From contig CAYPIE010000016.1 of the NCBI GenBank assembly GCA_964410665.1, forward strand, positions 1-64,000: a stretch of 64,000 nucleotides of DNA. The letters are read 5' to 3'. A program made the translations under genes and the position numbers. How positions within the stretch are numbered: the stretch's first letter is position 1; the number at the start of each line of letters is the position of its first letter. This document shows, one piece after another, positions 54,006 through 62,637 of this stretch. The notes beneath the pieces are model-generated. The model saw only the letters and a list, made by a program, of their open reading frames with translations. It was not told the DNA's origin and searched no databases. The stretch comes from CAYPIE01 sp964410665 (GTDB lineage: Bacteria; Planctomycetota; Planctomycetia; Gemmatales; Gemmataceae).

Positions 54006-55337
54006 ATGGCCATTGGGCGAAGCTTGGGGAGTCTGCTGTTCGGGTTGGCGCTGGCAACCCAGGCGGTCTCAGGACAAACGTATACGCTTTCCGAATCATT
54101 TCAGCCAGGCCAGTGCTTTGCCATCCAACTTGAAACACAAGTTTCAGGTAAGGCATTGATTACTCAGGAGCAACGCACCCAGAATTTGCCGATCAAGGCA
54201 CACTACCGGCATACGTTACAGCAACGCATTCTTGATCTCCAACAAGATCGCATCGACAAAGTCGCCCACTGGTATGCCAAGGCCCAGGGAACCGTGCAAT
54301 TTCAGGAGGACACCCGTCACCAACAACTCGATCCGCAGCATCAACTAATTATCTGGCAACGCTCAGATAATCAGTTGATCCCCTATCATCCTCGCCATCC
54401 CCTGACCACATCGGACTACGAGTTGATTGGGGAACACTTTGATTTGCTGCATCTTGCCGGGCTACTGCCGGAAAAACCGGTGAGTCTGGGTAGTTCCTGG
54501 CAACCCGACCAGGCAACCGTGCAGTATCTGTGTAATTTTGATGGTCTCATCGAGCATAGCTTGCAAATCACCCTCAAGTCGGTGAAAGACGGAATCGCTC
54601 ATTTGGCTATCACTGGAGAAGCGCGAGGAATTGAACTCGGCGCGACCATTTCGCTGCAGATTCGCGCAAACGCGTCGTATGATTTGTTGCAACACCGCCT
54701 GACCCGCTTGGATTGGCACCAACACGACCAGCGCGACGCTGGCCCGGTGACCCCCCGTTTGGAGTTGGACACCGAGATCCACCTCCAGCGAACCCCTCTC
54801 CGCGAACAACCCCATGAACTGACCGATCTCGCCTTGGTGGGAGTGCCACGTACCCCCACCGTGCCTGGTTTGCTCCGACAGGTCCGCTATGCCGACCCCC
54901 AAGGGACCTACCGTTTGATCTACCATCCCAACTGGCACCTCGTCAGCCAGACCGAGGATCACTTGGTGTTACGTTTCCTGCGGCGTGGGAAGTTGTTGGC
55001 CCAGGCGACGATTACGCGTTGGCCGCGCAGCCAACCGGGTGAACATATCTCCGTGCAAGCCTTTCGCCAGGTGATCGACGCGATGGCAGGATGGGTTCCT
55101 GAGCAGATCATCGAGGCTGGGGAGTTGCCCAGCGAAACGGGTTGGATCTATCGCTTCGCGGTCCGGGGACAACTGCATGGACTGCCGGTCCAGCAGCATT
55201 TCTTCGCCGTGGCCGGGGCCAACGGCCAGCAAGTCTTGGTGAGCTTCACTTGCAAGCCGGAGCAAGCCGCAGAACTTGGCACCGCAGATGTCGAATTGAT
55301 CCATGCCTTGACCTTTCCGGAACTCCCGGAGGAATAA
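54006..55337 (+). CDS. Secreted hypothetical protein with PsbP/DUF1795-like C-terminal domain
   Basis: 443 residues with a signal peptide (MAIGRSLGSLLFGLALATQA). The N-terminal 270 residues are beta-rich (FDLLHLAGLLPEKPVSLGSS). The C-terminal about 150 residues start GTYRLIYHPNWHLVSQTEDH and end FTCKPEQAAELGTADVEL, which looks like a PsbP or DUF1795 fold. There are few cysteines and no catalytic motif. GGGGACC lies 6 bases before ATG 54006; the longer start at 53952 lacks such a site. A 299-base spacer upstream has AT-rich segments but no certain promoter. Confidence 0.7.
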   Translation: MAIGRSLGSLLFGLALATQAVSGQTYTLSESFQPGQCFAIQLETQVSGKALITQEQRTQNLPIKAHYRHTLQQRILDLQQDRIDKVAHWYAKAQGTVQFQEDTRHQQLDPQHQLIIWQRSDNQLIPYHPRHPLTTSDYELIGEHFDLLHLAGLLPEKPVSLGSSWQPDQATVQYLCNFDGLIEHSLQITLKSVKDGIAHLAITGEARGIELGATISLQIRANASYDLLQHRLTRLDWHQHDQRDAGPVTPRLELDTEIHLQRTPLREQPHELTDLALVGVPRTPTVPGLLRQVRYADPQGTYRLIYHPNWHLVSQTEDHLVLRFLRRGKLLAQATITRWPRSQPGEHISVQAFRQVIDAMAGWVPEQIIEAGELPSETGWIYRFAVRGQLHGLPVQQHFFAVAGANGQQVLVSFTCKPEQAAELGTADVELIHALTFPELPEE

Positions 55338-55348
55338 AGACTTAGTGT

Positions 55349-55443
55349 CCCCGCTGGTTTGCGGGCCCTGGGCTTGACGACAGTGCGCGGGACGGCTAAG
55401 TAGCACGCCGTCCCGATTGGCGGTGAAGCCTCCCCCAGCGGGG
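55349..55443 (+). promoter_or_regulatory. Nested inverted repeats before the RRM gene
   Basis: Outer arms CCCCGCTGG (55349-55357) and CCAGCGGGG (55435-55443) are 9-bp perfect complements. Inside, CGGGACGGC (55388-55396) pairs with GCCGTCCCG (55407-55415) across a ten-base loop. They could form one long structured transcript leading into the RRM gene or a compound terminator of the preceding gene. No T-tract follows. Confidence 0.45.
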
Positions 55444-55488
55444 CAATTGCGTTAGCGTTCTTGTGGACAGGCTTGGCAAAGGATTGTC

Positions 55489-55773
55489 ATGAAGATGAAT
55501 CTGTATGTGGGGAATCTTCCCTACACGACCACCGAAGACGATTTGCGCAACGTATTCGAGCGGTTTGGGCAAGTCGATCGTGCCCAGATCATTATCGACC
55601 GCGACTCGGGGCGCTCGCGTGGTTTTGGTTTTGTGGAAATGTCGCAGGGAGGCGAGGAAGCGATCTCGGAGATGAATGGCGCGGAATTCCAAGGCCGCCG
55701 CCTGACCGTCAATGAAGCGCGTCCCCGCGAAGTTCGCTCCCGCACCAGTTATTCCAGTGGCTACAGCTACTAA
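55489..55773 (+). CDS. Small RNA-binding protein (single RRM)
   Basis: 94 residues, essentially one RNA recognition motif. RNP-2 is NLYVGNLPY and RNP-1 is RGFGFVEM; FQGRRLTVNEARPR closes the fold, and the tail is Ser/Tyr-rich. Such small RRM proteins occur in cyanobacteria, planctomycetes and some proteobacteria and bind RNA, with roles in RNA stability or cold response. AAGGA lies close before the ATG. The nested hairpins upstream could be its own leader. Confidence 0.93.
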   Translation: MKMNLYVGNLPYTTTEDDLRNVFERFGQVDRAQIIIDRDSGRSRGFGFVEMSQGGEEAISEMNGAEFQGRRLTVNEARPREVRSRTSYSSGYSY

Positions 55774-55790
55774 ACGCTTGGGGCCGCCTC

Positions 55791-55836
55791 CTCGGGATTG
55801 CTGATCCCGGACACCCAGCAACCTCTTGGGGGGTGT
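55791..55836 (+). terminator. Two adjacent hairpins after the RRM gene
   Basis: CGGGAT (55793-55798) pairs with ATCCCG (55804-55809) around TGCTG. Immediately after, ACACCC (55811-55816) pairs with GGGTGT (55831-55836). They start about 20 bases after the RRM stop codon. No U-tract, so the terminator call is tentative. Confidence 0.4.
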
Positions 55837-55932
55837 TCCACTCTGGAACATCCCTTGCCGCTCTGGCGAACCAAGCCCTGGATCGCTACATCAATCAAAG
55901 GTTTTCCCTTCGCCTGAGCACTTGCGTGGCAA

Positions 55933-56679
55933 ATGGAGTCAAGCGTGACCAGCCCCACTGAGGATTCTCCCCAGCTGATCGAGTTTTTACGACCCGACCG
56001 GCCTTTATCCCGGCAACAAGCGCAAGTCGAACACTACGACAACTGGGAGCAGATCCCTCACCCAGTCCCTGCCGCCGAGCATCTGCCGGAATGGTTCCGC
56101 CAGCTGCCAGGTCTCGTACATGACGACACCCTGGGCACGGTCAAACGTTGTCCCCCTTTTCTGGACAGTCTTAGCGCGGGCTATCTGTTGCCGTTTCCCG
56201 ATTGGGCGGAAATTCGCCTGACCAGCGACCAAGAATGGAGCAAGCGCGGTCCCGGCCAGATCTTTCTTGGCTTCCATCCGCCTGAGCAGTTTGCCGGAAG
56301 CTGGTTTGGCGGTCAGCCAATCGTCAAGTTTGACTCCCCTTGGATCATCCGGACGCCTCCGGGGTACTCCACCCTATTTCTGGCCCCACTCAACCGAGCC
56401 AACTACCCCTTGCAAAGTCTCAGCGGCATTGTCGAAACCGATCAGTACTACAGTGCCGTTGCGTTCCCGATGCTGTTGCTCGATCGCACCCTGGACACCA
56501 TCCATCGCATTGAACGCGGTACGTTTCTCGTCCAGGTGATCCCTTTTCGCCGCGATACTTGGACCATGCAGGTCGACGCAAGTGACTACGACCAGTGGAT
56601 GCAGACACGCAAGGAGTTGCGGGCGGAGCCGTTCAACGTCTATCGCAACCGCTGGCATGTGAAAAAGTCGTTTCACTGA
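55933..56679 (+). CDS. DUF6065 family protein
   Basis: 248 residues. Characteristic segments are SAGYLLPFPDWAEIRL, IVKFDSPWIIRTPPGYSTLF, LNRANYPLQSLSGIVETDQY and the closing VQVIPFRRDTWTMQVD. This matches DUF6065 as known from planctomycetes and some phages. Function unknown. It has no signal peptide. No convincing ribosome binding site is visible. It lies 190 bases before rpsA, apparently as a separate unit. Confidence 0.8.
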   Translation: MESSVTSPTEDSPQLIEFLRPDRPLSRQQAQVEHYDNWEQIPHPVPAAEHLPEWFRQLPGLVHDDTLGTVKRCPPFLDSLSAGYLLPFPDWAEIRLTSDQEWSKRGPGQIFLGFHPPEQFAGSWFGGQPIVKFDSPWIIRTPPGYSTLFLAPLNRANYPLQSLSGIVETDQYYSAVAFPMLLLDRTLDTIHRIERGTFLVQVIPFRRDTWTMQVDASDYDQWMQTRKELRAEPFNVYRNRWHVKKSFH

Positions 56680-56868
56680 TTCGGGGTTGGCTCGGCCCCT
56701 TGGTTTGCCTGGTAGAATAGAGGATTCCCTGCTATAGTACGCCAGGGTTCAATCCATTGGACTTCGTCGTGGTGACGAGGGTGGTAATGAACCGGACCAT
56801 TTAAACTGCAGGACGGACGACCTTCGCGCGGGCTCTTGAAGGTTGTCAGGAGGAGTTGACGTCGTTTT

Positions 56869-58704
56869 ATGGTGAACCGCAATCTACTCGCACAGTTCGA
56901 CACGGGGACCGAGGACGAACTGGATGCGATCTTCCAGGAGCATCGCCAACAAACCAATGTACCCGACGAAGATGCCTTCGAGGGGGACTGGTATCAGGCC
57001 GAGGAGGACGCCGACTACGAGCTGAACAAGATCGTCACCGGTCGTGTGCTCGACATCCGCGGCGAGGATGTCATCATTGATATCGGCTACAAAAGCGAAG
57101 GCATCATCAAGATCAACGAGTGGCACGACGAAGGGACCGACTCCGTCCTGCCGCCCGATGTGGGGGACGAGGTCGAAGTCCTTCTCGAAACCATCGAGGA
57201 CGAAAACGGCGTCATCAGCCTCAGTTACCGCAAGGCCAAGCGGCAAAAAGAATGGCAATCGATCCTGGAAAAATACCAGGAAGGCGACACCGTCACCGGT
57301 TTTGTCACCCGGAAGATTAAAGGTGGACTCCTGGTTAATATCGGCGTCAATGTGTTTCTTCCCGCCTCGCAAGTCGACATCCGCCGGCCTTCCGATATCG
57401 GCGAGTACCTCAACAAGCAGATTGACTGTAAGATCCTCAAGATCGATGAAGCTCGACGCAACATCGTGGTCAGTCGCCGCAAGCTCATTGAGGACCAGCG
57501 TCAGGAGATGAAGGACAAACTCCTGGCCGAAATTCAGGAAGGACAAATTCGCAAGGGCGTCGTCAAAAACATTGCCGAGTTCGGGGCCTTTGTCGATCTG
57601 GGCGGCATCGATGGCTTGTTGCACATTACCGATATGAGCTGGGGACGGGTCACCAACCCCCACGATGTGGTGCGGATCGAGCAAGAACTCGAGGTGTACA
57701 TCCTTAAGGTCGAGCGCGATCGCGAAAAGATTGCCTTGTCGCTCAAGCACAAGACGCCAAGCCCTTGGGACAACATCGAGCAAAAGTATCCCGTCGGTAG
57801 TCGTCACTTCGGCGAGGTCGTCAACATCATGACCTATGGCGCCTTCGTTAAACTCGAAGAAGGCATCGAAGGGCTGGTGCATATCTCCGAGATGAGTTGG
57901 ACCCGACGGATCAACGATCCACGCGAACTGGTGCAGCCCGGGGATCGCATCGAGGTCCAGGTGTTGAATATCAACAAGGAGAAATCCGAAATCTCCTTGG
58001 GCATGAAGCAGGTCCAGCCCAACCCGTGGGACAAGGTGGCCGAACGTTATCCGCCAGGTACCCAAATCACCGGGGTGGTCCGCAATCTCACCCACTACGG
58101 CGCCTTCATCGAGATCGAAGAGGGCATCGATGGCCTCTTACACGTCAGTGATATGAGCTGGGTGCGCAAGGTCAGCCATCCCAGCGAAGTGGTGCAAAAA
58201 GGTCAAGAAGTCACCTGTGTAGTCCTCAATGTCGATCAGGAACGCAAGCGGGTGGCGTTGGGCCTGAAGCAAATGGCCAACGACCCTTGGGAAGGCGATA
58301 TCCCCGCGCGGTATCAGCCGGGCGATTCCAAGATCGGCAAAGTCACCAAGCTGACCAACTTCGGCGTGTTCGTCGAGCTCGAGCCGGGGCTGGAGGGGCT
58401 GTTACACATCTCCGAACTGTCCGATGACAAGATCGAGAACCCCGAAGACATCGTCAAGGTCGGAGACACCATCGATGTCAAGATCCTGCGGGTCGACGCC
58501 AAAGACCGCAAAATCGGTCTCAGTCGGCGGACTACTCCCTTGGAAACCAGCGAAGAAACGCCGGTCGAGGTTAGTCCTGCCGAAGAGAGTGAAGCTGCCT
58601 CGGGCAAGCCACGCGAACGAGAGAAGAGTGAACTTCGTGGTGGCACCGGAAGCGCTGGGCCATTGATTCAAATGCCCGCAAGCGATTCCAGCGAAGCCGA
58701 ATAA
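56869..58704 (+). CDS. rpsA: 30S ribosomal protein S1
   Basis: 611 residues with six S1 (OB-fold) repeats at about 54-122, 139-205, 225-294, 311-381, 398-468 and 485-553. They show the typical spacing of GxVxxIxxFGAFVxL, for example KNIAEFGAFVDLGGIDGLLH and IMTYGAFVKLEEGIEGLVHI. An acidic N-terminal tail (residues 10-50, many Asp/Glu) and a Ser/Glu-rich C-terminal tail are planctomycete-like. AGGAGGAG lies 13 bases before the ATG. It delivers mRNA to the ribosome. The hairpin at 58738-58784 ends the unit. Confidence 0.95.
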   Translation: MVNRNLLAQFDTGTEDELDAIFQEHRQQTNVPDEDAFEGDWYQAEEDADYELNKIVTGRVLDIRGEDVIIDIGYKSEGIIKINEWHDEGTDSVLPPDVGDEVEVLLETIEDENGVISLSYRKAKRQKEWQSILEKYQEGDTVTGFVTRKIKGGLLVNIGVNVFLPASQVDIRRPSDIGEYLNKQIDCKILKIDEARRNIVVSRRKLIEDQRQEMKDKLLAEIQEGQIRKGVVKNIAEFGAFVDLGGIDGLLHITDMSWGRVTNPHDVVRIEQELEVYILKVERDREKIALSLKHKTPSPWDNIEQKYPVGSRHFGEVVNIMTYGAFVKLEEGIEGLVHISEMSWTRRINDPRELVQPGDRIEVQVLNINKEKSEISLGMKQVQPNPWDKVAERYPPGTQITGVVRNLTHYGAFIEIEEGIDGLLHVSDMSWVRKVSHPSEVVQKGQEVTCVVLNVDQERKRVALGLKQMANDPWEGDIPARYQPGDSKIGKVTKLTNFGVFVELEPGLEGLLHISELSDDKIENPEDIVKVGDTIDVKILRVDAKDRKIGLSRRTTPLETSEETPVEVSPAEESEAASGKPREREKSELRGGTGSAGPLIQMPASDSSEAE

Positions 58705-59170
58705 TTCTCTTTACACCAAAAGTTGTTTGCTCATTTCAGCTCCGTCGCGGGCCATGCTGACTTGCCATGGTCATCGACGGAGCTTATGGTATCAGCGTCC
58801 TCCCTAGCGTCGCAGAACGGATTCACACGTTACGGACGGATCGTTCCGGTCGGGTCGCTTTCCCCCTCAGGCCCTCGGAAGCCGGTCTGATTGTGCCGAA
58901 TGGATCGATTACGGAGTGTGGTAGGGACACACCCCCTCCTTGGATTGTGGCTAATTTCCGTTCGGCACTGGCCCCGTCCTCCGCAGGCTCAGTACGATGC
59001 CTTTGCTTGTTTCCAGCTTTTCAGACCCGAGGTCGATATTACTCGCATGACGACGACTCGAATCGCCTGCAAACGGGTTCGGGAACGACAGGCTTGGCTG
59101 ATCAACGCAATACCTGACGGTGCCAATCGGCGTCGGATACGTCGAAGCATCCATGGCGGGGGAACACACC
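58705..59170. other. Intergenic region between rpsA and the sigma factor
   Basis: 466 bases. It starts with an AT-rich stretch and the 58738-58784 hairpin. The rest is GC-rich with a few open frames in conflicting phases that lack recognisable products. The sigma-factor promoter must lie here, but no convincing -10/-35 pair was seen. Confidence 0.5.
58738..58784 (+). terminator. Hairpin after rpsA
   Basis: AGCTCCGTCG (58738-58747) pairs perfectly with CGACGGAGCT (58775-58784). An inner CCATG/CATGG pairing shortens the loop. It lies 33 bases after the rpsA stop codon. No T-tract follows, so this could be a Rho-assisted or processing terminator. Confidence 0.55.
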
Positions 59171-60007
59171 ATGACCCGACCCCGACGAGGTCGCGCGGAC
59201 TCTGTTCAATCTCCTCTCGAAACGTATCTTCGCGAAATCAACGAAACTCCATTACTCAGTGCAGATGAGGAAAAATACCTTGCGCAACGTATTAGCATCG
59301 GCGATACCGAAGCCCGCGACCAGATGGTCCGTGCCAACCTCCGATTGGTCGTCAATATCGCGCGGGGCTATACCGGAAAAGGTCTGCAGTTGCAGGACCT
59401 GATCGAGGAAGGCAATCTTGGCCTGCTTCGTGCGGTCGAGGGCTTTGATCCCGGCATGAATACGCGTTTCAGCACCTATGCTAGCTACTGGATCAAGCAA
59501 TCGATCAAACGCGCCCTGGTCAATACCGCCAAAACCATCCGCATCCCGGCCTACATGGTCGAGTTACTTGCCAAGTGGCGACGCGCGACCAACAAACTGC
59601 AAGACGAACTGGATCGTCCGCCTACCCATGAAGAAGTGGCCAAATACCTCGGCCTGCCCAAAAAGAAACTCAACATCATCAAAAAAGCGATCCGTGTTTA
59701 TAACTCGGCCCCTCAAACTGAGCAGGCCGATAGTGGCTGGTCGATCGATGAGATGCTCATGGATGGCCGCTCGAAAACTCCGGACACTGAGATGGTCGAA
59801 ACCGACGATCTCAAGCATGTCATGCAGCTGCTTGAACGCATGGACAAGCGTGAGGCCACTGTCTTGCGGATGCGCTATGGCCTGGACTCCGAAGAACCCA
59901 AGACCCTTAAAGAAATCGGCGAGTGTCTCGGTTTGACCCGCGAACGCGTTCGGCAAATCGAAAATGAAGCTCTCGCGAAACTCAGCGAGAGTCTCTCCGC
60001 CGATTGA
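59171..60007 (+). CDS. RNA polymerase sigma factor, group 2 sigma-70 (SigA/RpoD-like)
   Basis: 278 residues. Region 1.2 is SPLETYLREINETPLLS; region 2 has NLRLVVNIARGYTGKGLQLQ and FSTYASYWIKQSIKRAL. Region 3 is around RPPTHEEVAKYLGLPKKKLN, and region 4 is TLKEIGECLGLTRERVRQIE. Region 1.1 is absent, as in group-2 sigma factors. It directs RNA polymerase to promoters, probably housekeeping-like or stress ones. ATG 59171 has GGGGGA eight bases upstream; ATG 59153 and GTG 59120 are alternatives. It is monocistronic. Confidence 0.93.
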   Translation: MTRPRRGRADSVQSPLETYLREINETPLLSADEEKYLAQRISIGDTEARDQMVRANLRLVVNIARGYTGKGLQLQDLIEEGNLGLLRAVEGFDPGMNTRFSTYASYWIKQSIKRALVNTAKTIRIPAYMVELLAKWRRATNKLQDELDRPPTHEEVAKYLGLPKKKLNIIKKAIRVYNSAPQTEQADSGWSIDEMLMDGRSKTPDTEMVETDDLKHVMQLLERMDKREATVLRMRYGLDSEEPKTLKEIGECLGLTRERVRQIENEALAKLSESLSAD

Positions 60008-60051
60008 CCCGTTGGCAAGCGACCGTGGTGAGCCCGGGAAGGCTTCTGGGT

Positions 60052-60687
60052 TCACTGGCGAGCTGCTTGCGCCCGACGCAAAACTGCCTCTAGGACGACC
60101 TGTTTGCTCGGACCCACTACCTCAATCCGCTGCTGATTGGCCAATTCACACACAAAACGATACTGCTTGCCATGCGGTGCAAACTCAAAGCGCTGCATGC
60201 CCAACGCATCAAGCTCGCGTAAAATCACCAACCAGCCCCGCTTGGTTGACCCGAGGCTGTCGGAACCAGGTGCCTCCCCAACCGATGATGTCGCAGTCGG
60301 CGGGGTCAGCACGGGTGGTGTAGAAGCGACTGGTGGGGCAGTGCGCAGCCCTAACTGCTTGGGGGTTGGCATTACCAGTGGCCGTCGTGCCGGCTCTTGG
60401 GGCTGCACCACTGCGACTTGCTCCGGAGTTGGCATCACCCGTGGCCGTCGTGCCGGCTTCGGCGGCTGCCCCACCCCGACCGGCTCGGGGGATTGCCCTC
60501 GAATCACCGGGGCCGTTCGTGACTTGGGGGAAGCCCCCCCAGGTAACCGCGGCGGCAAGCCAATACTCCCAAGCTCGCTTGCGGGGACGGTCGGAGCCGG
60601 ACGGGGACGCGGACGGGGCATTGCCGTCGGAATCTGCCCTGGACGACCGGGAAGATAGCCTCTGGGTGGACTTGGATAGCTGAGCAT
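60052..60687 (-). CDS. Pro-rich hypothetical protein with C-terminal domain
   Basis: 211 residues. The first 130 are Pro/Arg/Thr-rich low complexity. They contain a 21-residue repeat of the type PARRPRVMPTPEQ / PARRPLVMPTPKQ, encoded by the DNA repeat at 60365-60458. The last 70 form a small compact domain (GWLVILRELDALGMQRFEFA, followed by RFVCELANQQRIEVVGPSKQ). No enzymatic motif is visible. The linker-like N-terminus suggests a surface or scaffold protein, though no signal peptide is seen. The ATG has no strong ribosome binding site. Confidence 0.6.
   Translation of the reverse strand: MLSYPSPPRGYLPGRPGQIPTAMPRPRPRPAPTVPASELGSIGLPPRLPGGASPKSRTAPVIRGQSPEPVGVGQPPKPARRPRVMPTPEQVAVVQPQEPARRPLVMPTPKQLGLRTAPPVASTPPVLTPPTATSSVGEAPGSDSLGSTKRGWLVILRELDALGMQRFEFAPHGKQYRFVCELANQQRIEVVGPSKQVVLEAVLRRAQAARQ
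60365..60458. repeat. 63-base direct repeat inside the Pro-rich gene
   Basis: Two near-identical 31-base units begin GTTGGCAT at 60365-60395 and 60428-60458, 63 bases apart. Three bases differ. They are in frame with the gene and encode the repeated Pro/Arg-rich peptide, so the repeat is a coding duplication rather than a mobile element. Confidence 0.7.
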
Positions 60688-60726
60688 CGGCAGACCGCCG
60701 ACTAAGGGGGCACAGCCCCCAACGCC

Positions 60727-60816
60727 TCAGCCCGCGCCAATCCGGCCAGGAACCGCGATCAGCCAAACCAGGATTGCCACGCCGCCCCAGCCAATCCCCT
60801 GGGTACCCTTGGCCAT
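60727..60816 (-). CDS. Very small single-TM protein (29 residues)
   Basis: ATG 60816 to TGA 60727-60729 encodes MAKGTQGIGWGGVAILVWLI followed by AVPGRIGAG. It is 29 residues with one hydrophobic segment and a GAAGGAG ribosome binding site about 9 bases upstream. The overall form is that of a small membrane peptide. It lies between the Pro-rich gene and the signal-peptide/TM gene at 60988, all on the minus strand. No homolog can be claimed; the evidence is the ribosome binding site and the hydrophobic segment. Confidence 0.4.
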   Translation of the reverse strand: MAKGTQGIGWGGVAILVWLIAVPGRIGAG

Positions 60817-60987
60817 GCTGTGCCTACTCCTTCGACGGACCCCGAGCTCAAGTGGAGGCTTCTCCACTGTGCAGGACCGGCCGAGACATTGGTTTTTCGA
60901 GCGCGAGTCGGACGGGGAGTGTGATCCAGGGTGGCGCGGCGGCCAATACCAAGGGCTTGTCGCTTGGAAAAGGGCAATCCTACGTGG

Positions 60988-61284
60988 CTAGCGCACGGGG
61001 CTGGCCGGAGATTCCTCCGTGTGATCACCCTGCGATTGCCGAAGAGCCTCGAGTTGACTGCGGATGCTAAAGAGCAACAGAATAACCATGAGGAACAACA
61101 CCAGGGTGAAGATCTGGAAGTACCGGTCCACCGGGCTCAGGGATACCTGACCACGAACAGGGATCGGAGCACGTATTTCGCCTGAAAATGTGGACTGGTC
61201 TGAGCTGTTGACCGAAGGTTTGTCCTCTGCAAAGCACGGTCGACTCAGAACTGCGCTCAGCAAGACCAGCAGCAGTAGCCGCAT
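60988..61284 (-). CDS. Small secreted or membrane protein with one TM helix
   Basis: 98 residues. A signal peptide (MRLLLLVLLSAVLSRPCFA) is followed by a Ser/Asp-rich stretch, a second hydrophobic helix (FQIFTLVLFLMVILLLFSI) and a charged tail. GAGGATCC precedes the ATG at 61284. No family recognised. It is 171 bases upstream of the 29-residue gene and possibly co-transcribed. Confidence 0.6.
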   Translation of the reverse strand: MRLLLLVLLSAVLSRPCFAEDKPSVNSSDQSTFSGEIRAPIPVRGQVSLSPVDRYFQIFTLVLFLMVILLLFSIRSQLEALRQSQGDHTEESPASPVR

Positions 61285-61392
61285 ATGGGATCCTCGCTCG
61301 AAAAATAACGTTGGTCCTTCGATTCGAAAGTCAAACCGATACGAGAAGTCTAAGTCACGATTCTTGGCACGCCAAGCCAAGAGCCAAAATCG

Positions 61393-62568
61393 ATGCACAG
61401 CATGCAAACCATCTACCTCGATGCGAATGCCACCACCCCGATGCGACCCGAAGTATGGCAGGCCATGCAGCCGCTACAGAGCGGGTTGCTTGGCAATGCC
61501 GCGAGTACGCACTGGGCTGGACGAGCCGCACGCAAAGCCTTGGAGGATGCCCGTGAACGCCTGGCCGGCTGCTTAGGCGCGGACCCCGACGAAGTCATCT
61601 TTACCAGTGGGGCTACGGAGGCAAACAATCTGGCCCTACTCGGCCTCGCCGGCTCTCCACCGGGAAGTCTACTCGCCAGTCCCATCGAGCATCCTTGCGT
61701 TCTAGAACCGCTCCGGCAATTACAGACCCGCGGCTTTCAATTACACTGGTTCCCCGTTGCCCCAACCGGACAGGTGCACCTGGACCCCGTAGAAACACGC
61801 GCTCGTGAGGCGACCCCAGACTCGCCCCTCCGACTGGTCAGCTTGATGCTCGTCAACCATGAGACCGGGGTTGTGCAGCCGGTGGCCGAACTGACGCGCG
61901 CGCTGGTCAACGGGCCCCGTCCTACCCCAGTCGTGCACTGCGATGCCGCCCAGGCCGTCGGAAAAGTTCCGGTGCATTTTCACCAGCTTGGGGTGACCGC
62001 CCTGACGATCAGCGGCCACAAGTGTCAGGGCCCCACCGGGATCGGGGCCCTCCTGCTTCGCCGCGGACAGAGCCTGCAGCCGCAATTTTGGGGTGGACAT
62101 CAGCAGCAAGGTCGCCGCCCCGGCACCGAAGCAGTTGCCCTGGCTGTGGGCTTGGCCACAGCAGTGGAACATGCCTGTCTCGATCTGGACGCTTGGACAG
62201 TCCACGCAACTCAGTTGCGTGTAGCGTTTCTCGCCACCCTCAAGGCGCTCGCCAGCCCTTTGGTCGTCCATGGCTTCGCCAAGGCCGGTCCCTGGCAGGT
62301 GGCTCCGACTGTCAATGTGGCGTTCCCGGGTTGCTCGGCCGAGTTACTTCTGGTCAAGCTCGATTTGGCGGGGATTGCTTGCTCGACGGGGTCGGCCTGC
62401 TCCAGCGGCTCGCTGTTGCCATCGCCGGTCTTGCAAGCCATGCAAGTCCCGGAGGCCGCGTTGACTTCGGCGATGCGTTTTAGCTTTCCTCCCGGTATGA
62501 CCCTTGCGGAGGTCGAGGAGGCCGGCCGACGCATCGGTCAGGCGGTCGTCCGCTTGCGCGCCGACTGA
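61393..62568 (+). CDS. Cysteine desulfurase (NifS/IscS family)
   Basis: 391 residues. PLP enzyme that removes sulfur from L-cysteine for Fe-S and thio-cofactor synthesis. It has YLDANATTPMRPEVW, IFTSGATEANNLALLG, HCDAAQAVGKVP, the PLP-Lys210 in ISGHKCQGPTG, and the catalytic Cys loop ACSTGSACSSG (Cys336). The length and motif pattern are those of the NifS-like group I. An alternative start at 61402 is possible. No isc or suf genes are adjacent, and no scaffold gene is visible. Group I versus NifS is hard to separate by eye, so no symbol is given. Confidence 0.93.
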   Translation: MHSMQTIYLDANATTPMRPEVWQAMQPLQSGLLGNAASTHWAGRAARKALEDARERLAGCLGADPDEVIFTSGATEANNLALLGLAGSPPGSLLASPIEHPCVLEPLRQLQTRGFQLHWFPVAPTGQVHLDPVETRAREATPDSPLRLVSLMLVNHETGVVQPVAELTRALVNGPRPTPVVHCDAAQAVGKVPVHFHQLGVTALTISGHKCQGPTGIGALLLRRGQSLQPQFWGGHQQQGRRPGTEAVALAVGLATAVEHACLDLDAWTVHATQLRVAFLATLKALASPLVVHGFAKAGPWQVAPTVNVAFPGCSAELLLVKLDLAGIACSTGSACSSGSLLPSPVLQAMQVPEAALTSAMRFSFPPGMTLAEVEEAGRRIGQAVVRLRAD

Positions 62569-62637
62569 GCAGGAGTGTTGGTGACCATGGGGATGCCCGC
62601 ACAGTCGTGGGCTAAGGAGCAAGCAGAATCGGCAAGC

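Noticed and set aside
56735..56800. Possible tRNA or riboswitch before rpsA (GGTTCAATCC)
   Set aside because: The T-loop-like string is not flanked by an acceptor stem or anticodon arm of proper spacing.
56884..58095. Long open frame of 403 codons on the minus strand through rpsA
   Set aside because: It is the mirror of a strongly biased highly expressed gene with six S1 repeats; the minus-strand product has no domain and no promoter or ribosome binding site.
60137..60658. 173-codon plus-strand frame over the Pro-rich gene
   Set aside because: The minus-strand frame has a compact C-terminal domain and in-frame repeats; the plus frame is Gly/Arg low complexity.
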